From the NCBI RefSeq assembly GCF_012689525.1, contig NZ_CP051514.1, positions 2,294,001 to 2,358,000 of the forward strand: a DNA stretch of 64,000 nt, written 5' to 3'. Position numbers and translations under genes: made by a program. Numbering within the stretch: the stretch's first letter is position 1; each line of letters starts with the position of its first letter. Of this stretch, positions 18,558 through 27,521 are shown in pieces. The notes under the pieces were generated by a model that worked only from the letters and a program-made list of their open reading frames with translations, made no database searches and was not told the DNA's origin. The DNA is from Paraburkholderia aromaticivorans (GTDB lineage Bacteria; Pseudomonadota; Gammaproteobacteria; Burkholderiales; Burkholderiaceae).

Positions 18558-18590
18558 AGTTGCATTGGGCGTCAACTTATGGAGATTCCC

Positions 18591-18806
18591 ATGCGTGCTT
18601 TTCAGGTATTCGTCGGTAAGTTCGAGATCGTTGCAACCACCGGTCAGGCACACGGCAGCATGCCTGCATCGAAGTCGGAAGCGGCGGGATTCGATGTGAT
18701 CGACCGGCGTGTGACGGGCAATACGCAATACGTCTGTCGCGACCAGCTGTTCGAGGACGCTTTTGAAATCTGTGTGCGTAGGGCGATGGTCCACCCGCTG
18801 CACTGA
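18591..18806 (+). CDS. Small hypothetical protein
   Basis: 71 residues from ATG 18591 with RBS GGAG 6 bases upstream. A compact beta-rich pattern (MRAFQVFVGKFEIVATTGQ) is followed by a helix. It is followed immediately by two terminators. Family unknown. Confidence 0.6.
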   Translation: MRAFQVFVGKFEIVATTGQAHGSMPASKSEAAGFDVIDRRVTGNTQYVCRDQLFEDAFEICVRRAMVHPLH

Positions 18807-18814
18807 CCTTTTGA

Positions 18815-18850
18815 AACGGCCCCGGGATTTTTTCCGGGGCCGTTTGTTTT
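18815..18850 (+). terminator. Rho-independent terminator
   Basis: Strong GC stem AACGGCCCCGG / CCGGGGCCGTT with a T-rich loop, followed by TTGTTTTT. It ends the ssb-primase-small gene unit. Confidence 0.8.
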
Positions 18851-18880
18851 TGCGCCGCACGAACGACGGCCACCAATAGA

Positions 18881-18913
18881 AAAGGCCCGCACTCACCTGC
18901 GGGCCTTTTTTTT
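18881..18913. terminator. Bidirectional terminator
   Basis: Stem AAAGGCCCGCA / TGCGGGCCTTT followed by a T8 run on the plus strand. It lies between convergent transcription units (ssb side and par side). Confidence 0.8.
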
Positions 18914-18941
18914 CGTCCGGACTCGGCCGGCGCGAGGTTTG

Positions 18942-19133
18942 CTAAAGGTTGCGTTCCAGGAATTCGATCAGCTTGTCGTCGAGTATCAACAGTACCTTGC
19001 CAAACTCAATACCCAGTTTCGCAAAGATTGCGATCACGCCAACCATCAGCCACGATGCCGGCTGCGAAAGGTCCAGCGCCATCAGGTCGTCCCACGAAAA
19101 GGTGAAAAGGCCGGTCAGATCCGCGAGTACCAT
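18942..19133 (-). CDS. Small membrane protein downstream of parMR
   Basis: 63 residues from ATG 19133 with a strong AGGGAG ribosome-binding site. One hydrophobic segment (SWLMVGVIAIFAKLG) and an amphipathic C-terminus rich in Leu, Ile and charged residues. It lies 113 bases after parR in the same direction. Function unknown. Confidence 0.6.
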   Translation of the reverse strand: MVLADLTGLFTFSWDDLMALDLSQPASWLMVGVIAIFAKLGIEFGKVLLILDDKLIEFLERNL

Positions 19134-19246
19134 TTTGTTCTCCCTTCGCTTGCGCAGTGTTTGTATGGGCGGCCTGAAATCTGAAGTGCAACACCTGTTT
19201 CGTGTTTATCCTACGCCGTACAAACCGATGTCAAGCCAGCAAACGG

Positions 19247-19582
19247 CTAGGGATCGTTACCAATCAGAAATCGCCCCATGTTGCCAACAAAGCGATCGGC
19301 GATTTCGTTCGGAATATCAGCTTCCGAGCGCGAATCTGTCGGGGCTTGAATGACGGTGGGGCGAGGTTGATTGGCAGGCGTCGTTGAAGAAGCCGGCGTT
19401 TCGGTGGCAGCCGGCATCACAGTGACGGGTCCGGTTCTGGCCCGCTCTATCAGATACGTTGAGGCCATGCGCCTCAGCATCTCCGCCCGGGCCCGAGGAT
19501 GCCGGGCGTCACTCAGCTTGGCGTGCAGTTCCGGAAATTCGGCCTCGTCGATCAGGACCTTCATGCTATAGATGCTTGGCAT
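19247..19582 (-). CDS. parR: ParR-like centromere-binding adaptor (candidate)
   Basis: 111 residues starting 8 bases after the parM stop. The N-terminal ~50 residues look like a ribbon-helix-helix domain (IYSMKVLIDEAEFPELHAKL, then RAEMLRRMASTYLIERA), the DNA-binding fold of ParR. The rest is Pro/Thr-rich and would tether to ParM. In type II partition systems ParR binds the parC repeats and caps ParM filaments. The assignment rests on gene order and fold-like pattern rather than strong sequence identity. Confidence 0.65.
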   Translation of the reverse strand: MPSIYSMKVLIDEAEFPELHAKLSDARHPRARAEMLRRMASTYLIERARTGPVTVMPAATETPASSTTPANQPRPTVIQAPTDSRSEADIPNEIADRFVGNMGRFLIGNDP

Positions 19583-19590
19583 GGAAGGCC

Positions 19591-20592
19591 TTAATGGACT
19601 GTGCGGCTTGCGGACTCGCCAACAATCAGGAATCCGTTCGCGTTCGCAAAGCAGGGGTTTTCGAGCTTGTCGATGAACGTGCGCGGGAACGTCTGGCGGA
19701 TGATCGGGCGGTAGAGATCTGCTCCGCCACCCGACAGGATGATGGAGCGAATGCCTTCGACCGGGCCGACTCTATTCTTGACGTCGACCATCACATCGTT
19801 GATCACCTGTTGCGCGTCGGTCAGGTACGACCGAATATCGATGTCCTGATTGTAAAAGTGGAAGGGCAGACCTTCGCGCAGGCACACATCGATACGCTCG
19901 ATGTCATAGACAGCTTCGCCCTGATCCTTGCCGATGTTCTCCGCGATCCGTTGAAGGATTTGCGACATTCCTCCCGGACGGCCGCCGCTCCGTCGGTCGT
20001 CGATCTGGAAATCCGAAACGTAGACCCAGTCGGTCGTGTAGTAACCGACATCTACAACGAGATGCTGCTGCGACGCACCGTTTCTGTCTGCGCGTAAGGT
20101 CGTCGCATATGTGAGCGTGCCGAGTGGCTGGGCAATGACGTTGACCTTCTCGATCGTGATGACGCCTTGTCCGAAGTCGTGATCGCCAACAAATCGCTCT
20201 ACCAACTCGCGCGAGAACTTCGCCAGAGTATGCACCGGCAGGCCGAGGACAAGGCGCGCAATGCGCGTGTGGCCCGAGCGGTAAATGGCACCGGCAAGCA
20301 GGGCGGCATAGTTATTGGAGAGCACGTAGTCGTCCACCAGCATGCGGCCCGTGTTTCCGTAGGCAGCAGTCAGGCTGACGCCAGGACCAACCTCGTACGG
20401 CGTTCCGTTGATCGTGACCTGGGTAACGTCGCGGGTCTTGAACCCAGATCCATTGCCGCCGGAAATCGATCGAGCGGGGGCATACTGAGCGAGGGAGGGA
20501 AACATGCCAGTGGCCACGGTACCGACAGCGGCCCGGTAGGCGAATTTGGTGTTGCCGTAGCCGACATCAACGGCGAGAACGTTCGTTTTCAA
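19591..20592 (-). CDS. parM: ParM/StbA-type plasmid segregation actin
   Basis: 333 residues. Actin-fold nucleotide-binding motifs are clear: phosphate 1 LAVDVGYGNTKFAY at the N-terminus, phosphate 2 LVVDVGYYTTDWVYV at about residue 175, and the adenosine loop IILSGGGADLY at about 288. ParM forms ATP-driven filaments that push sister plasmids apart. The start is a TTG at 20592 with AGGAG 8 bases upstream; the earlier TTG 20598 is too close to the RBS. The 42-bp repeat array lies directly upstream, as in parMRC loci. Confidence 0.88.
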   Translation of the reverse strand: MKTNVLAVDVGYGNTKFAYRAAVGTVATGMFPSLAQYAPARSISGGNGSGFKTRDVTQVTINGTPYEVGPGVSLTAAYGNTGRMLVDDYVLSNNYAALLAGAIYRSGHTRIARLVLGLPVHTLAKFSRELVERFVGDHDFGQGVITIEKVNVIAQPLGTLTYATTLRADRNGASQQHLVVDVGYYTTDWVYVSDFQIDDRRSGGRPGGMSQILQRIAENIGKDQGEAVYDIERIDVCLREGLPFHFYNQDIDIRSYLTDAQQVINDVMVDVKNRVGPVEGIRSIILSGGGADLYRPIIRQTFPRTFIDKLENPCFANANGFLIVGESASRTVH

Positions 20593-20610
20593 TTGCAATG
20601 CTCCTGTGTT

Positions 20611-20772
20611 CTAAGCGGGCTATCTACCCCACAACGGACAGATAGGCTCTAGGGGTAGTGCTTATCTATCCGATAACGGACAGATAGGTGATGCGGGTGG
20701 TGCTTATCTATCCGATAGCGGTCAGATATGTGTTACGGGTAGTGCTTATCTCACCGATAGCTTGGAGATAGG
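20611..20772. repeat. Four 42-bp-spaced repeats, parC-like centromere
   Basis: Four 36-base units start at 20611, 20653, 20695 and 20737, exactly 42 bp apart (four helical turns). The core reads TATCTATCCG-ATAA-CGGACAGATA, an imperfect palindrome with 9 of 10 matching positions in unit 2. Units 1 and 4 are more diverged. Position immediately upstream of parM, with parR downstream, is that of the centromere/operator in type II partition loci, where ParR binds and represses the promoter. Iterons for replication are the alternative, but no Rep gene is adjacent. Confidence 0.8.
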
Positions 20773-21762
20773 GTGTTGAGGAACCCTCTGCAGGCTCAAT
20801 AAACGATATACGGGCCTGCCCGGGGGGCTTTCGGGAAAGAGGCATCAATTTGTGCATCTTTCCGGCTGTATCAAACCCGTACTGGTCCATATACTCCTAT
20901 TCACCTACCGCGCTTCCGCGCATCGAAGACCCACACCACGCCAGTGGTGCGTCCAGATTCCCGGCCTTGCTGCGAATCACATTCCCTCAAGCATCTCAAT
21001 CCCAGCCCCGCAACGGGCAAAAATCTTCGGTCTGTCCGCGCCGCACACTTGATGCGGTTTTTTTTGCGACACATCAATGGGATACAAGCGGATGCTGAGT
21101 ACCCCAGGACACGTGATCACGTCCCGGTTTGCGAGGCGTTCCGGACACTCACTACAGGAAAAACGAATGTCCCGACACGGACACGGACACGGTCCGGTCT
21201 GTCGTGGCTTCAGGGCAAACACACGAATCGTCTCGTTCAGCGGCGTCACGCTGGTTCGATCGACTGAGCTCCCCAAACGCGGGCGGGCAAGAGATCGAAC
21301 TCGAGACGGGAGGGCCTTGGACTGCGTTAGCGCGGTCAGCCCTCTTGCGCAAGTATTCATGGCCCGCCCAGCTATTCACGAATGGGCACAGTGTTGAGTG
21401 GCAGACGAAGTAGCAAGCGTCGCGGAGATGAAGGTCCGGTCTCCAGCCAGTCATCCCAAGTTCTGCGGTAGTAACCTCGACCGGAAGGTCGCGGAGCAGC
21501 ACGAGGGACGATCGAGCGTGGCTTCTCCACACGCACGATCGATCAAGACGGATCACTAAAGTCCAGGAGAGTAGCGAGCGGTAGAGGGAACCCGACCGGG
21601 GTCTAAACGGCGGGCATAAGCGCGAAGCGACGAGTCGTCCAGGTAGGGGGCGATGCGAGCGGGATTGCTCGGGACGGCTGTCCACAAAATTCACGGGTTA
21701 GAAATCGACTGGAAGACAACTTCGCGGCGGGGCCGTGGTAGTCCAAGGTCATGGAGAAAATC
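20773..21762. other. Non-coding region with nested hairpin (21287-21348)
   Basis: About 990 bases between the par array and the integrase gene without a convincing gene. It contains a 12-bp perfect palindrome ACGTGATCACGT (near 21113), a short ACACGG tandem (near 21177), and a nested fold at 21287-21348: outer GCAAGAG/CTCTTGC, then GAGGGC/GCCCTC, with inner GACxGCG/CGCxGTC. Candidate roles are an attachment site, a replication or transfer origin, or a small RNA; sequence alone does not decide. Confidence 0.4.
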
Positions 21763-22932
21763 ATGGCAATGGTCCAAACGTTCGACGCGGACAGCATGTT
21801 GAAGAAGTACCGTCTGCCACAGCGTATGCGCGATGAACTGAAGGTTTTGTTCAGAGACAACATCGGAAAAAGTCTGAGTCGGACGCGCATCAGCAAGAAC
21901 AGGCTGGCGTCGCAGAGTCAGGGAAAGCGGGCCAACACAATCTGTGCGACGCTTGTAAGCATCCGCAAGTTAGGCTTCAAGATCGAAAGCATTTATTCAG
22001 TGGAAGGGCGACATGTGAGGGCAGTGGTTACTCAATGGATCGAGAACGGCGAAGCCGTCGGCACAATGCAGGCCAAGCTTTCGCACCTGAAGGCGTTTGC
22101 TGAATGGATGGGGAAGTATGGACTGGTCAAGTCGCTGTATGACTACAGGTCCAAAGAAGAGCTGGCGGCGATGGGCCGAACGAGAACTTACGTGACGACC
22201 AAAGACAAGTCGTGGGAGGCGAACGGGGTCGACGTCGATGCGATGTTCGCTCAGATCGCACAGACTGACCCGAATGTGGCCGTGCAATTAAAGCTTCAGG
22301 CGGCGTTTGGTCTGCGCGTGAAGGAAAGTTGCCTGCTGCGCATCCGGAAGACACTTCTGGAACTGCAGGCGAGAGAAGACAGGAAATTCAAGGTGGACAA
22401 GGGAACGAAAGGGGGGCGCGAGCGTGACGTTCCATTACAGCTGAAGCTTGAAGTGTTACATGAGGCGCTGCGGCTCGCGAACGACACGACGGGTTCGACC
22501 ATACCCTCCGACTACGACTGGCCGCGTTGGCGGAGGAAGTACTACGGGCTTTTGGGGCAGCATGGAATCACAAAGGACGAGCGGGGCGTGACAAGCCACG
22601 GATTGCGGCATGGATGGATGCACCAACGCTACGAAGTGCTGTCAGGACGCCTGGCACCGATCAAGGGAAGCGAGGAGCGGGCAGATCGCGCGACGCACGA
22701 TGCCACTTTGCGGGTGATGATCGAAGAGGTGGGGCACTCTAAGCCGGAAAAGTCGGGGATGTACATTTCGACGCCAGCGGCGATGGCGAAGCTGAAGGCG
22801 CCGGTGATTACGATCGTAGACGTGCGGCGGGCGCTTGAAGAGACGGGCGGTAACAAGAAAGCAGCGGCAGCGCGGTTGGGAATCGCGCGGACAAATCTCT
22901 ATCGCATATTGGAGAGTGGCGCCGCAAGCTAG
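21763..22932 (+). CDS. Tyrosine recombinase with C-terminal Fis-type HTH
   Basis: 389 residues from ATG 21763 (GGAGA 6 bases upstream; ATG 21751 is too close to its AAGG). The catalytic domain shows the first Arg in AAFGLRVKESCLL, HGLRHGW (H-x-x-R) and EVGHSKPEKSGMYIS with the His and the nucleophilic Tyr. The last ~40 residues (VRRALEETGGNKKAAAARLG, then IARTNLYRIL) form a Fis/NtrC-type helix-turn-helix, which is unusual on an integrase. It may aid site choice or autoregulation. It resembles the integrase-domain proteins of Burkholderiaceae plasmids and islands. Confidence 0.8.
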   Translation: MAMVQTFDADSMLKKYRLPQRMRDELKVLFRDNIGKSLSRTRISKNRLASQSQGKRANTICATLVSIRKLGFKIESIYSVEGRHVRAVVTQWIENGEAVGTMQAKLSHLKAFAEWMGKYGLVKSLYDYRSKEELAAMGRTRTYVTTKDKSWEANGVDVDAMFAQIAQTDPNVAVQLKLQAAFGLRVKESCLLRIRKTLLELQAREDRKFKVDKGTKGGRERDVPLQLKLEVLHEALRLANDTTGSTIPSDYDWPRWRRKYYGLLGQHGITKDERGVTSHGLRHGWMHQRYEVLSGRLAPIKGSEERADRATHDATLRVMIEEVGHSKPEKSGMYISTPAAMAKLKAPVITIVDVRRALEETGGNKKAAAARLGIARTNLYRILESGAAS

Positions 22933-23025
22933 GCCTGGAGGCGCCTCTATGGGCGGAAATGAGTCGGTCTCGGAAAACGAGCCCAACAATGAAAGTTGCG
23001 ATGCCGACGTGCCCGGCCGCGGACT

Positions 23026-23673
23026 CTACCAGCGTTCGCGGTCGGGCAGCGCGTCGACTGCCGCGGCGACGCGTCCTTCATAAGCGTAGGTACGCGTATC
23101 GTCGGCGAGCGCAATAGGTTGGAAGGCGACTGAGCCGGGACCATCTTCGGGTTCTTCGCGATGGGAGTGACTGACCAGTTTGCGGTAACGGTACGCGTCC
23201 TCGAGCGTCGGCGTGATAGGCCACCAGTCACGTGTCACGATGGTGGCGTCGATCAGGCGCTGGGCGAGTTTCGCGAAGATCGGGCCACGCGTTTCCCACT
23301 CGGTATCATTCCGCGCGATAAGAGCCAGGACATACGAGATGTCGTCCCCATTGATCTCGTTCTCGATGAGCTCGTCCAGCGACCCAGTTTGCACTGGCAC
23401 GCGATCGGTGCGGGTATTCCACAGGCGACCGCATTCGTCGAGCGCGGCATTCTCGTTTCCGTCCACGATCGGAATCCACGGCGTGGCCAGGCCGCAGGAG
23501 CCGCAGACGACGCGCACGAGTTCCCGGGTGCGAGGCCGCTGAACGAGCCGCAGGGGGTGAGCGCGGATCCTGAGTGGCGAAACGTCCTTATCCTCTTCCT
23601 CAATAACCTCATCGAAGCGCCCGGCTTTCGGAACGCCTCCGCAGCAGGGACATGGATAGAGTTTTTCAAGCAT
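23026..23673 (-). CDS. Lar-like zinc-ribbon protein
   Basis: 215 residues from ATG 23673. The N-terminus LYPCPCCGG, later VVCGSCG, and the closing LWNTR match the layout of the small Lar (restriction alleviation) zinc domain: CPxCGG, CxxC, W-N-x-R. A further ~110 residues of unknown fold follow. Lar of the Rac prophage modulates type I restriction; here this is only a family-level resemblance. A longer in-frame N-terminus (to 23916) has poor composition and was dropped. Confidence 0.6.
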   Translation of the reverse strand: MLEKLYPCPCCGGVPKAGRFDEVIEEEDKDVSPLRIRAHPLRLVQRPRTRELVRVVCGSCGLATPWIPIVDGNENAALDECGRLWNTRTDRVPVQTGSLDELIENEINGDDISYVLALIARNDTEWETRGPIFAKLAQRLIDATIVTRDWWPITPTLEDAYRYRKLVSHSHREEPEDGPGSVAFQPIALADDTRTYAYEGRVAAAVDALPDRERW

Positions 23674-24151
23674 AGTAGTGACGGATGGTATGGAGAATCT
23701 GCAAGGATTATTCGACCCGTAAATCAATAAAACGGAGTTGCAAGTGTAGTCCCGATTAACTGGTGGGTCGAAGGAATAAAAGTGGCAAGCAAGCGTTGAT
23801 GCGTGAACGTTTTGGACTGAGGCTGCGTAAGATACCAGAAAGCTTTGGCATGCAAAACGCTTGTGTTTGTAACTAGGCCATTGGAATGGCGACGTTATGG
23901 TGTCGTCATTCTTCATTTTGCCGGTAATTCAAATGTGCGACCCCCCCACGGCACCAGGTTTCTGAAAGGCGCGAGCGTGTGCTCCCGGCTAGGCCCTCGG
24001 CATCGTTAACGGCATCGACGGGGGCGCACTTGAAGTTTCTATTTGGGATGGGCGAGATGCCTCAGGAACGGCGCGAACGTCGTCGCGTGCCCAACGCCGG
24101 TCGCGCCGGTTTGGGTCGTGACGATACAGGCGTGTGCGAGCGCCGTGCCGC
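23674..24151. other. Non-coding stretch
   Basis: 478 bases with no supported gene. It contains an AT-richer segment upstream of the Lar-like gene (23690-23760) that may hold its promoter, and a C7 run near 23941. Nothing else recognised. Confidence 0.4.
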
Positions 24152-24516
24152 TCAGCTCGCACGGTTGACACAAGAGAATCGGCGACGCGCGAGCATGCAG
24201 ATGCTGTGGAACTCGCGCATCGCTCGGGAATAGCCTGTGAGTGCAGTGTCCGTGGGTGGCGCGTAGCGAACGTCGGCAATCGAGGTCTGGATCGGACCGG
24301 TCCGCGCGGCCGTCGCCTTCGTGGTCAGCATGTAGCGCGTTTCGCCCAGGCAGCGGGGATCGATGCAGACGACGCGGGCCGCGAGCAGCATATGGAGGCG
24401 ATCTTCGATCTGGCTGGGGGGCGGTCCAGTGAGCGGCCCAGTTCTTCGACCGATTGCGGCCCAGCCGCCAGTTGCGAGGTAATGTCGTGGTTCGTGACGG
24501 CGAGCGGCGTGCTCAT
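24152..24516 (-). pseudogene. Winged-helix protein gene with single-base frameshift
   Basis: Starts at ATG 24516, overlapping the upstream stop as ATGA. The first frame gives HDITSQLAAGPQSVEELGRS then LDRPP; after the G6 run at 24416-24421 the natural continuation, SQIEDRLHMLLAARVVCIDP, is in another frame. Joined, they make a typical winged-helix domain (helix, recognition helix, wing) of about 121 residues in total. One extra base in the homopolymer restores the frame, so it is either a recent loss or a sequencing error. Confidence 0.65.
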
Positions 24517-25019
24517 TCAGGTTCCCCAAGGGTGCAGGTGCGGTGCGATGGGATGCCGCGACTGCGTAGTGTGCGCTTCCGGGTCAGGGCCTGTGTGGCG
24601 CACGACTGATCGGTGCAGATGAAGACCAGCGTGTCGTCGTGCATGGCGAGTCCCCAGCCGGCAGCGCAGGCAGCGGCGATACGATCTTTGTCGGTGGGCG
24701 ATTGGTTAGCCGTCGTGCGGATCGTTTCACCGCACGCTGTACAGCGGATCGAAATAATGTAGTTCAGTGGCGTCACGAGGTGCAGGAAGAAGCCTTCTTT
24801 CAACGGCACCGCATTGGCGAGTTGGCGCAGAAACTCGTCATGAGATTCGAACCAGTTGACCACCCACGGATGCTGTCCAAGAAAATCGGGCGCGCGGTCG
24901 CGCAGCAGTTCGAGAAGTTCGATGTTTTCGTCGATCCGCTTGTGAATGCCACCGCCTGTTGAGCCCAGGATGCGGCGGACCCTGGCGACGACCGTTCGAT
25001 TGAGAGTGAGTGCGAGCAT
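24513..25019 (-). CDS. Plasmid protein of unknown function with CxxC motif
   Basis: 168 residues from ATG 25019 (MLALTLNRTVVARVRRIL). Helical N-terminal half; near residue 95 a CTAC pair (SIRCTACGETIR), and near 140 CTDQSC, together a possible zinc site. The stop overlaps the next start (ATGA), which indicates translational coupling with the winged-helix gene. Family not recognised. Confidence 0.6.
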   Translation of the reverse strand: MLALTLNRTVVARVRRILGSTGGGIHKRIDENIELLELLRDRAPDFLGQHPWVVNWFESHDEFLRQLANAVPLKEGFFLHLVTPLNYIISIRCTACGETIRTTANQSPTDKDRIAAACAAGWGLAMHDDTLVFICTDQSCATQALTRKRTLRSRGIPSHRTCTLGEPE

Positions 25020-25083
25020 GGAGGTCTCGGGAAAAAGGGCGTTGCCGGCGAACCGCGGAGTTCGCGCGTCAGCCGTCGTACGG

Positions 25084-25296
25084 TTAGCGCGAGCGTTTGT
25101 GGAGCTTGCGAGTAAGTTGATCGCCATTCGATTCTGTGAGGCACTCGCCGCGGGTCGTCTTTGCGCCGACTTCCTTCAGTTGCCGTTTCGCGATTGAATA
25201 GGCCGACTCGCATGCGGCTACATCGTGGTAGTCGTGCTCATAGTGGATAACATGTCCGTGGCCCAGCGCGGCACTAAGAATGAGTGTGGCGATCAT
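25084..25296 (-). CDS. Small, probably exported protein
   Basis: 70 residues. A short hydrophobic N-terminus (MIATLILSAALGHG) may be a signal peptide. Two cysteines (29 and 52) could form a disulfide. Starts with an ATGA overlap on the preceding gene. Function unknown. Confidence 0.55.
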   Translation of the reverse strand: MIATLILSAALGHGHVIHYEHDYHDVAACESAYSIAKRQLKEVGAKTTRGECLTESNGDQLTRKLHKRSR

Positions 25297-25535
25297 CCGC
25301 GCCTCTCTTTAAGGATCTGGACGTCGATCTCGGAGCGAAACACCGCGCGGTGTTGCAGTTTCGAGAGTCCCAAAGGGATACTGATGCCGGGTACCTCGTC
25401 GCAACAGACGCGCGCCATTAGCCACGCGAGTCGGTCGGTATCGGTCAAAGCGGAGCCGGCGCATGGCTCCTGTAAAAGCTCACCTTCGACAACGGGTGTC
25501 CTCTTCTCGTGTTCCACGGACGTTTCTCGGGTCAT
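25293..25535 (-). CDS. Small hypothetical protein
   Basis: 80 residues from ATG 25535 (MTRETSVEHEKRTPVVEGEL); an upstream in-frame ATG at 25565 is possible. Contains DTDRLAWLMARVCCDEVPGI, a pattern I recall from small Burkholderia plasmid or phage proteins without function. Stop overlaps the next start by 4 bases. Confidence 0.55.
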   Translation of the reverse strand: MTRETSVEHEKRTPVVEGELLQEPCAGSALTDTDRLAWLMARVCCDEVPGISIPLGLSKLQHRAVFRSEIDVQILKERRG

Positions 25536-25602
25536 GTTTGGGTGCGTTCTGGATTCGCGATGCATGGGTGCTCGTACAGCTGAGCGCGCCGGCAGTTGGG
25601 TT

Positions 25603-25833
25603 TCAAGGCAGTATCAGATGACGACGCCGCGAACGGATACTGCCTGCGCGGCGAAGCGCGATGACGCGGCGATCAAGCAGCCGCTTGACGTCTTCGACAC
25701 CAAGCAGTGGGCCGAGCCGCTGGCATTCGGCTTCGATTGCTGTCGAATACAGATCGTCAGTAAATACCGGCGCAATTGTCACGGCGCGAACGATAAGGTC
25801 GTCGAGGTGAGCGTAGGTAGCGGGGCTGGTCAT
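25603..25833 (-). CDS. Small helical protein, possibly DNA-binding
   Basis: 76 residues from ATG 25833. Predicted helices in LDDLIVRAVTIAPVFTDDLY, then VEDVKRLLDRRVIALRRAGS and a basic tail, suggest a small winged-helix-like domain. Not recognised. Confidence 0.5.
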   Translation of the reverse strand: MTSPATYAHLDDLIVRAVTIAPVFTDDLYSTAIEAECQRLGPLLGVEDVKRLLDRRVIALRRAGSIRSRRRHLILP

Positions 25834-26030
25834 GGCGGGTGTCGGTATTGATGTACCAGGCAAGGCTACCAACGATAGGGAGGCGGTCCACGGCGAAAAG
25901 GCGGATGATTTTCGCGTTGATTCCACGCGTTGCGCATCAGGCAGTGAACTGCAACGTGCGCGAGTGCTGTGCGCGTTGCGCAAATAGAAAGGGCCGCCGA
26001 TGAAGCGGCCCAGAGGCGAAACAGTGTCGC

Positions 26031-26528
26031 TCAGGGAAGGATCGATTGGAGCAGCGCTGCGGCAGCCTCGAAGCCCGGTTGCTTTGCTAGAAACTCGGCC
26101 GCGGCGCGAAGCTGATGCGTATCGGCGGCGGATACGACGTGGCCCGGCATCGTTGTCATTGCCACGTGCTGGCCGCCGCGGTCAGGGCCGTCACCGACGA
26201 ACGCAAGCGTGCGCTGTGCCATCGTTCGGATAATGGGCGCGAACTCGCTTGCGTTCGCCACGGCTGCCATCGTGCTGTCCGACAGCGCGAGCAGTGGTCT
26301 CCCGTTGACCGAAAGTTCGACTTCCCAAGAATCGATGGGCGCGTTCGGATCGATCGGCTCAGACAGCTTTCTGAGTCGATCGTTGTCAACGGGAAGCAGG
26401 GCTTCCATTCGTCCTTCGTAGCGGGCTCGCATGGCGATCCGGAGCCCCGCATCGAGGCCGAGCCGGGATATGACGCGGTGCGTCTCTGTGTTGACGATTC
26501 GCATTGCGGCGTGAATGTCGCTGTTCAT
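26031..26528 (-). CDS. Hypothetical plasmid protein
   Basis: 165 residues; an acidic alpha/beta-like protein with no signal peptide or membrane segment. Contains WEVELSVNGRPLLALSDSTM and ends in a helical segment. It has a good start region (ATG after AGGAAATTTACT). Stand-alone in the minus-strand small-gene region. Confidence 0.6.
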   Translation of the reverse strand: MNSDIHAAMRIVNTETHRVISRLGLDAGLRIAMRARYEGRMEALLPVDNDRLRKLSEPIDPNAPIDSWEVELSVNGRPLLALSDSTMAAVANASEFAPIIRTMAQRTLAFVGDGPDRGGQHVAMTTMPGHVVSAADTHQLRAAAEFLAKQPGFEAAAALLQSILP

Positions 26529-26675
26529 AGTAAATTTCCTCTCAAAAGGTACTATGGAATGTAGACGATTCCCTCCGAAGTCAAGGCTTTGAAAGATGTC
26601 GAATTTGGACGGTCTATCGATGTACAGCGACGGAATGACGTTTTCAGAGCGGTAGTTTCCGAAGGATCCGTCCGT

Positions 26676-27122
26676 TCAGGGCGCGAGAACTGTCGAGGAG
26701 TGCACGCGGCGCACCGCGAGTGCGGTGAACTTGCTGGCCCTTCGTGTTTGTGCCTGAGCGCCGTTGTTCCAGTTTTGAAGAAAGGACTGTTCATTGTCGC
26801 GTGAGCGCTGGCAGATCCACGTCGCCCATTGTGGCGCGAACGGATGAGCGCGCAGATTGGCATAGATCAGATCGCCGAGGTTGGCGTAGAGCACCGCGCA
26901 CTCAAGTTTGGACAGACAGTGCCAGTCGGCATGTCCGCCGATGCGTAGTGCCCTTATCTGCGTCGCGATCAGGTTGTCCGGATCGGCAGCGAGCAGCGAG
27001 CGCATGTTCCCTCGTCCGTCCCAATGCGAACTCGGGGCGAGCGTCGCCCCCAGAGCGCAGTATTGCGCGGGGTGAATGTACGCTTTGTCCAACAATGAGA
27101 TGACAAGTGGGTAGGCGGGCAT
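26676..27122 (-). CDS. Hypothetical plasmid protein
   Basis: 148 residues, helical, with several Trp and a cluster around CLSKLECAVLYANLGDLIYA. Initiation codon uncertain because no good RBS is visible. No recognised family. Confidence 0.5.
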   Translation of the reverse strand: MPAYPLVISLLDKAYIHPAQYCALGATLAPSSHWDGRGNMRSLLAADPDNLIATQIRALRIGGHADWHCLSKLECAVLYANLGDLIYANLRAHPFAPQWATWICQRSRDNEQSFLQNWNNGAQAQTRRASKFTALAVRRVHSSTVLAP

Positions 27123-27521
27123 GCCGTCACGCGGGTGAACCGTGCCGGCGTAGATGCCACCCTAGACATCCCAGAGTTCGCGAACGTTTGGAACGGGTAG
27201 GAGCGTGCTCATTGGGCCATCCGGAAGGGAAATTAGCGGCTGAAGGAAAAGCTGCCGTTGTTCCACCCAGAGTACAAAGCCCAACTGGAAGTCAAGCGTG
27301 TGTGATGCGAAGCTCGAAACCGGGACGAGCTGTCGGCAGGGGCGTTCTGATCTCTGCCGCGAATTTCAGAGCAATTACTGGAGAACTTGAATTTGATGAG
27401 ATCTCTCCGCGAATGCGGGAATCTTTTTTTGCCAGGATTAAGATGGGTGCCTTGGCTACGTGAGCTTCACCGCGACGTAGGCTCTTTTTTGCGCGTACGA
27501 CGCGCGGAGCTATCGACCCGG
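27123..27521. other. Non-coding stretch with possible terminator
   Basis: 399 bases without a supported gene. Near 27453-27490 a small stem (CTACGT/ACGTAG) precedes a T6 run on the plus strand; it could act as a weak terminator, but no plus-strand gene lies before it. Confidence 0.3.

Noticed and set aside
21287..21348. tRNA-like segment with a 7-bp acceptor-like stem on the minus strand
   Set aside because: No valid T-arm, D-arm or anticodon arm could be folded, so it is reported only as a hairpin.
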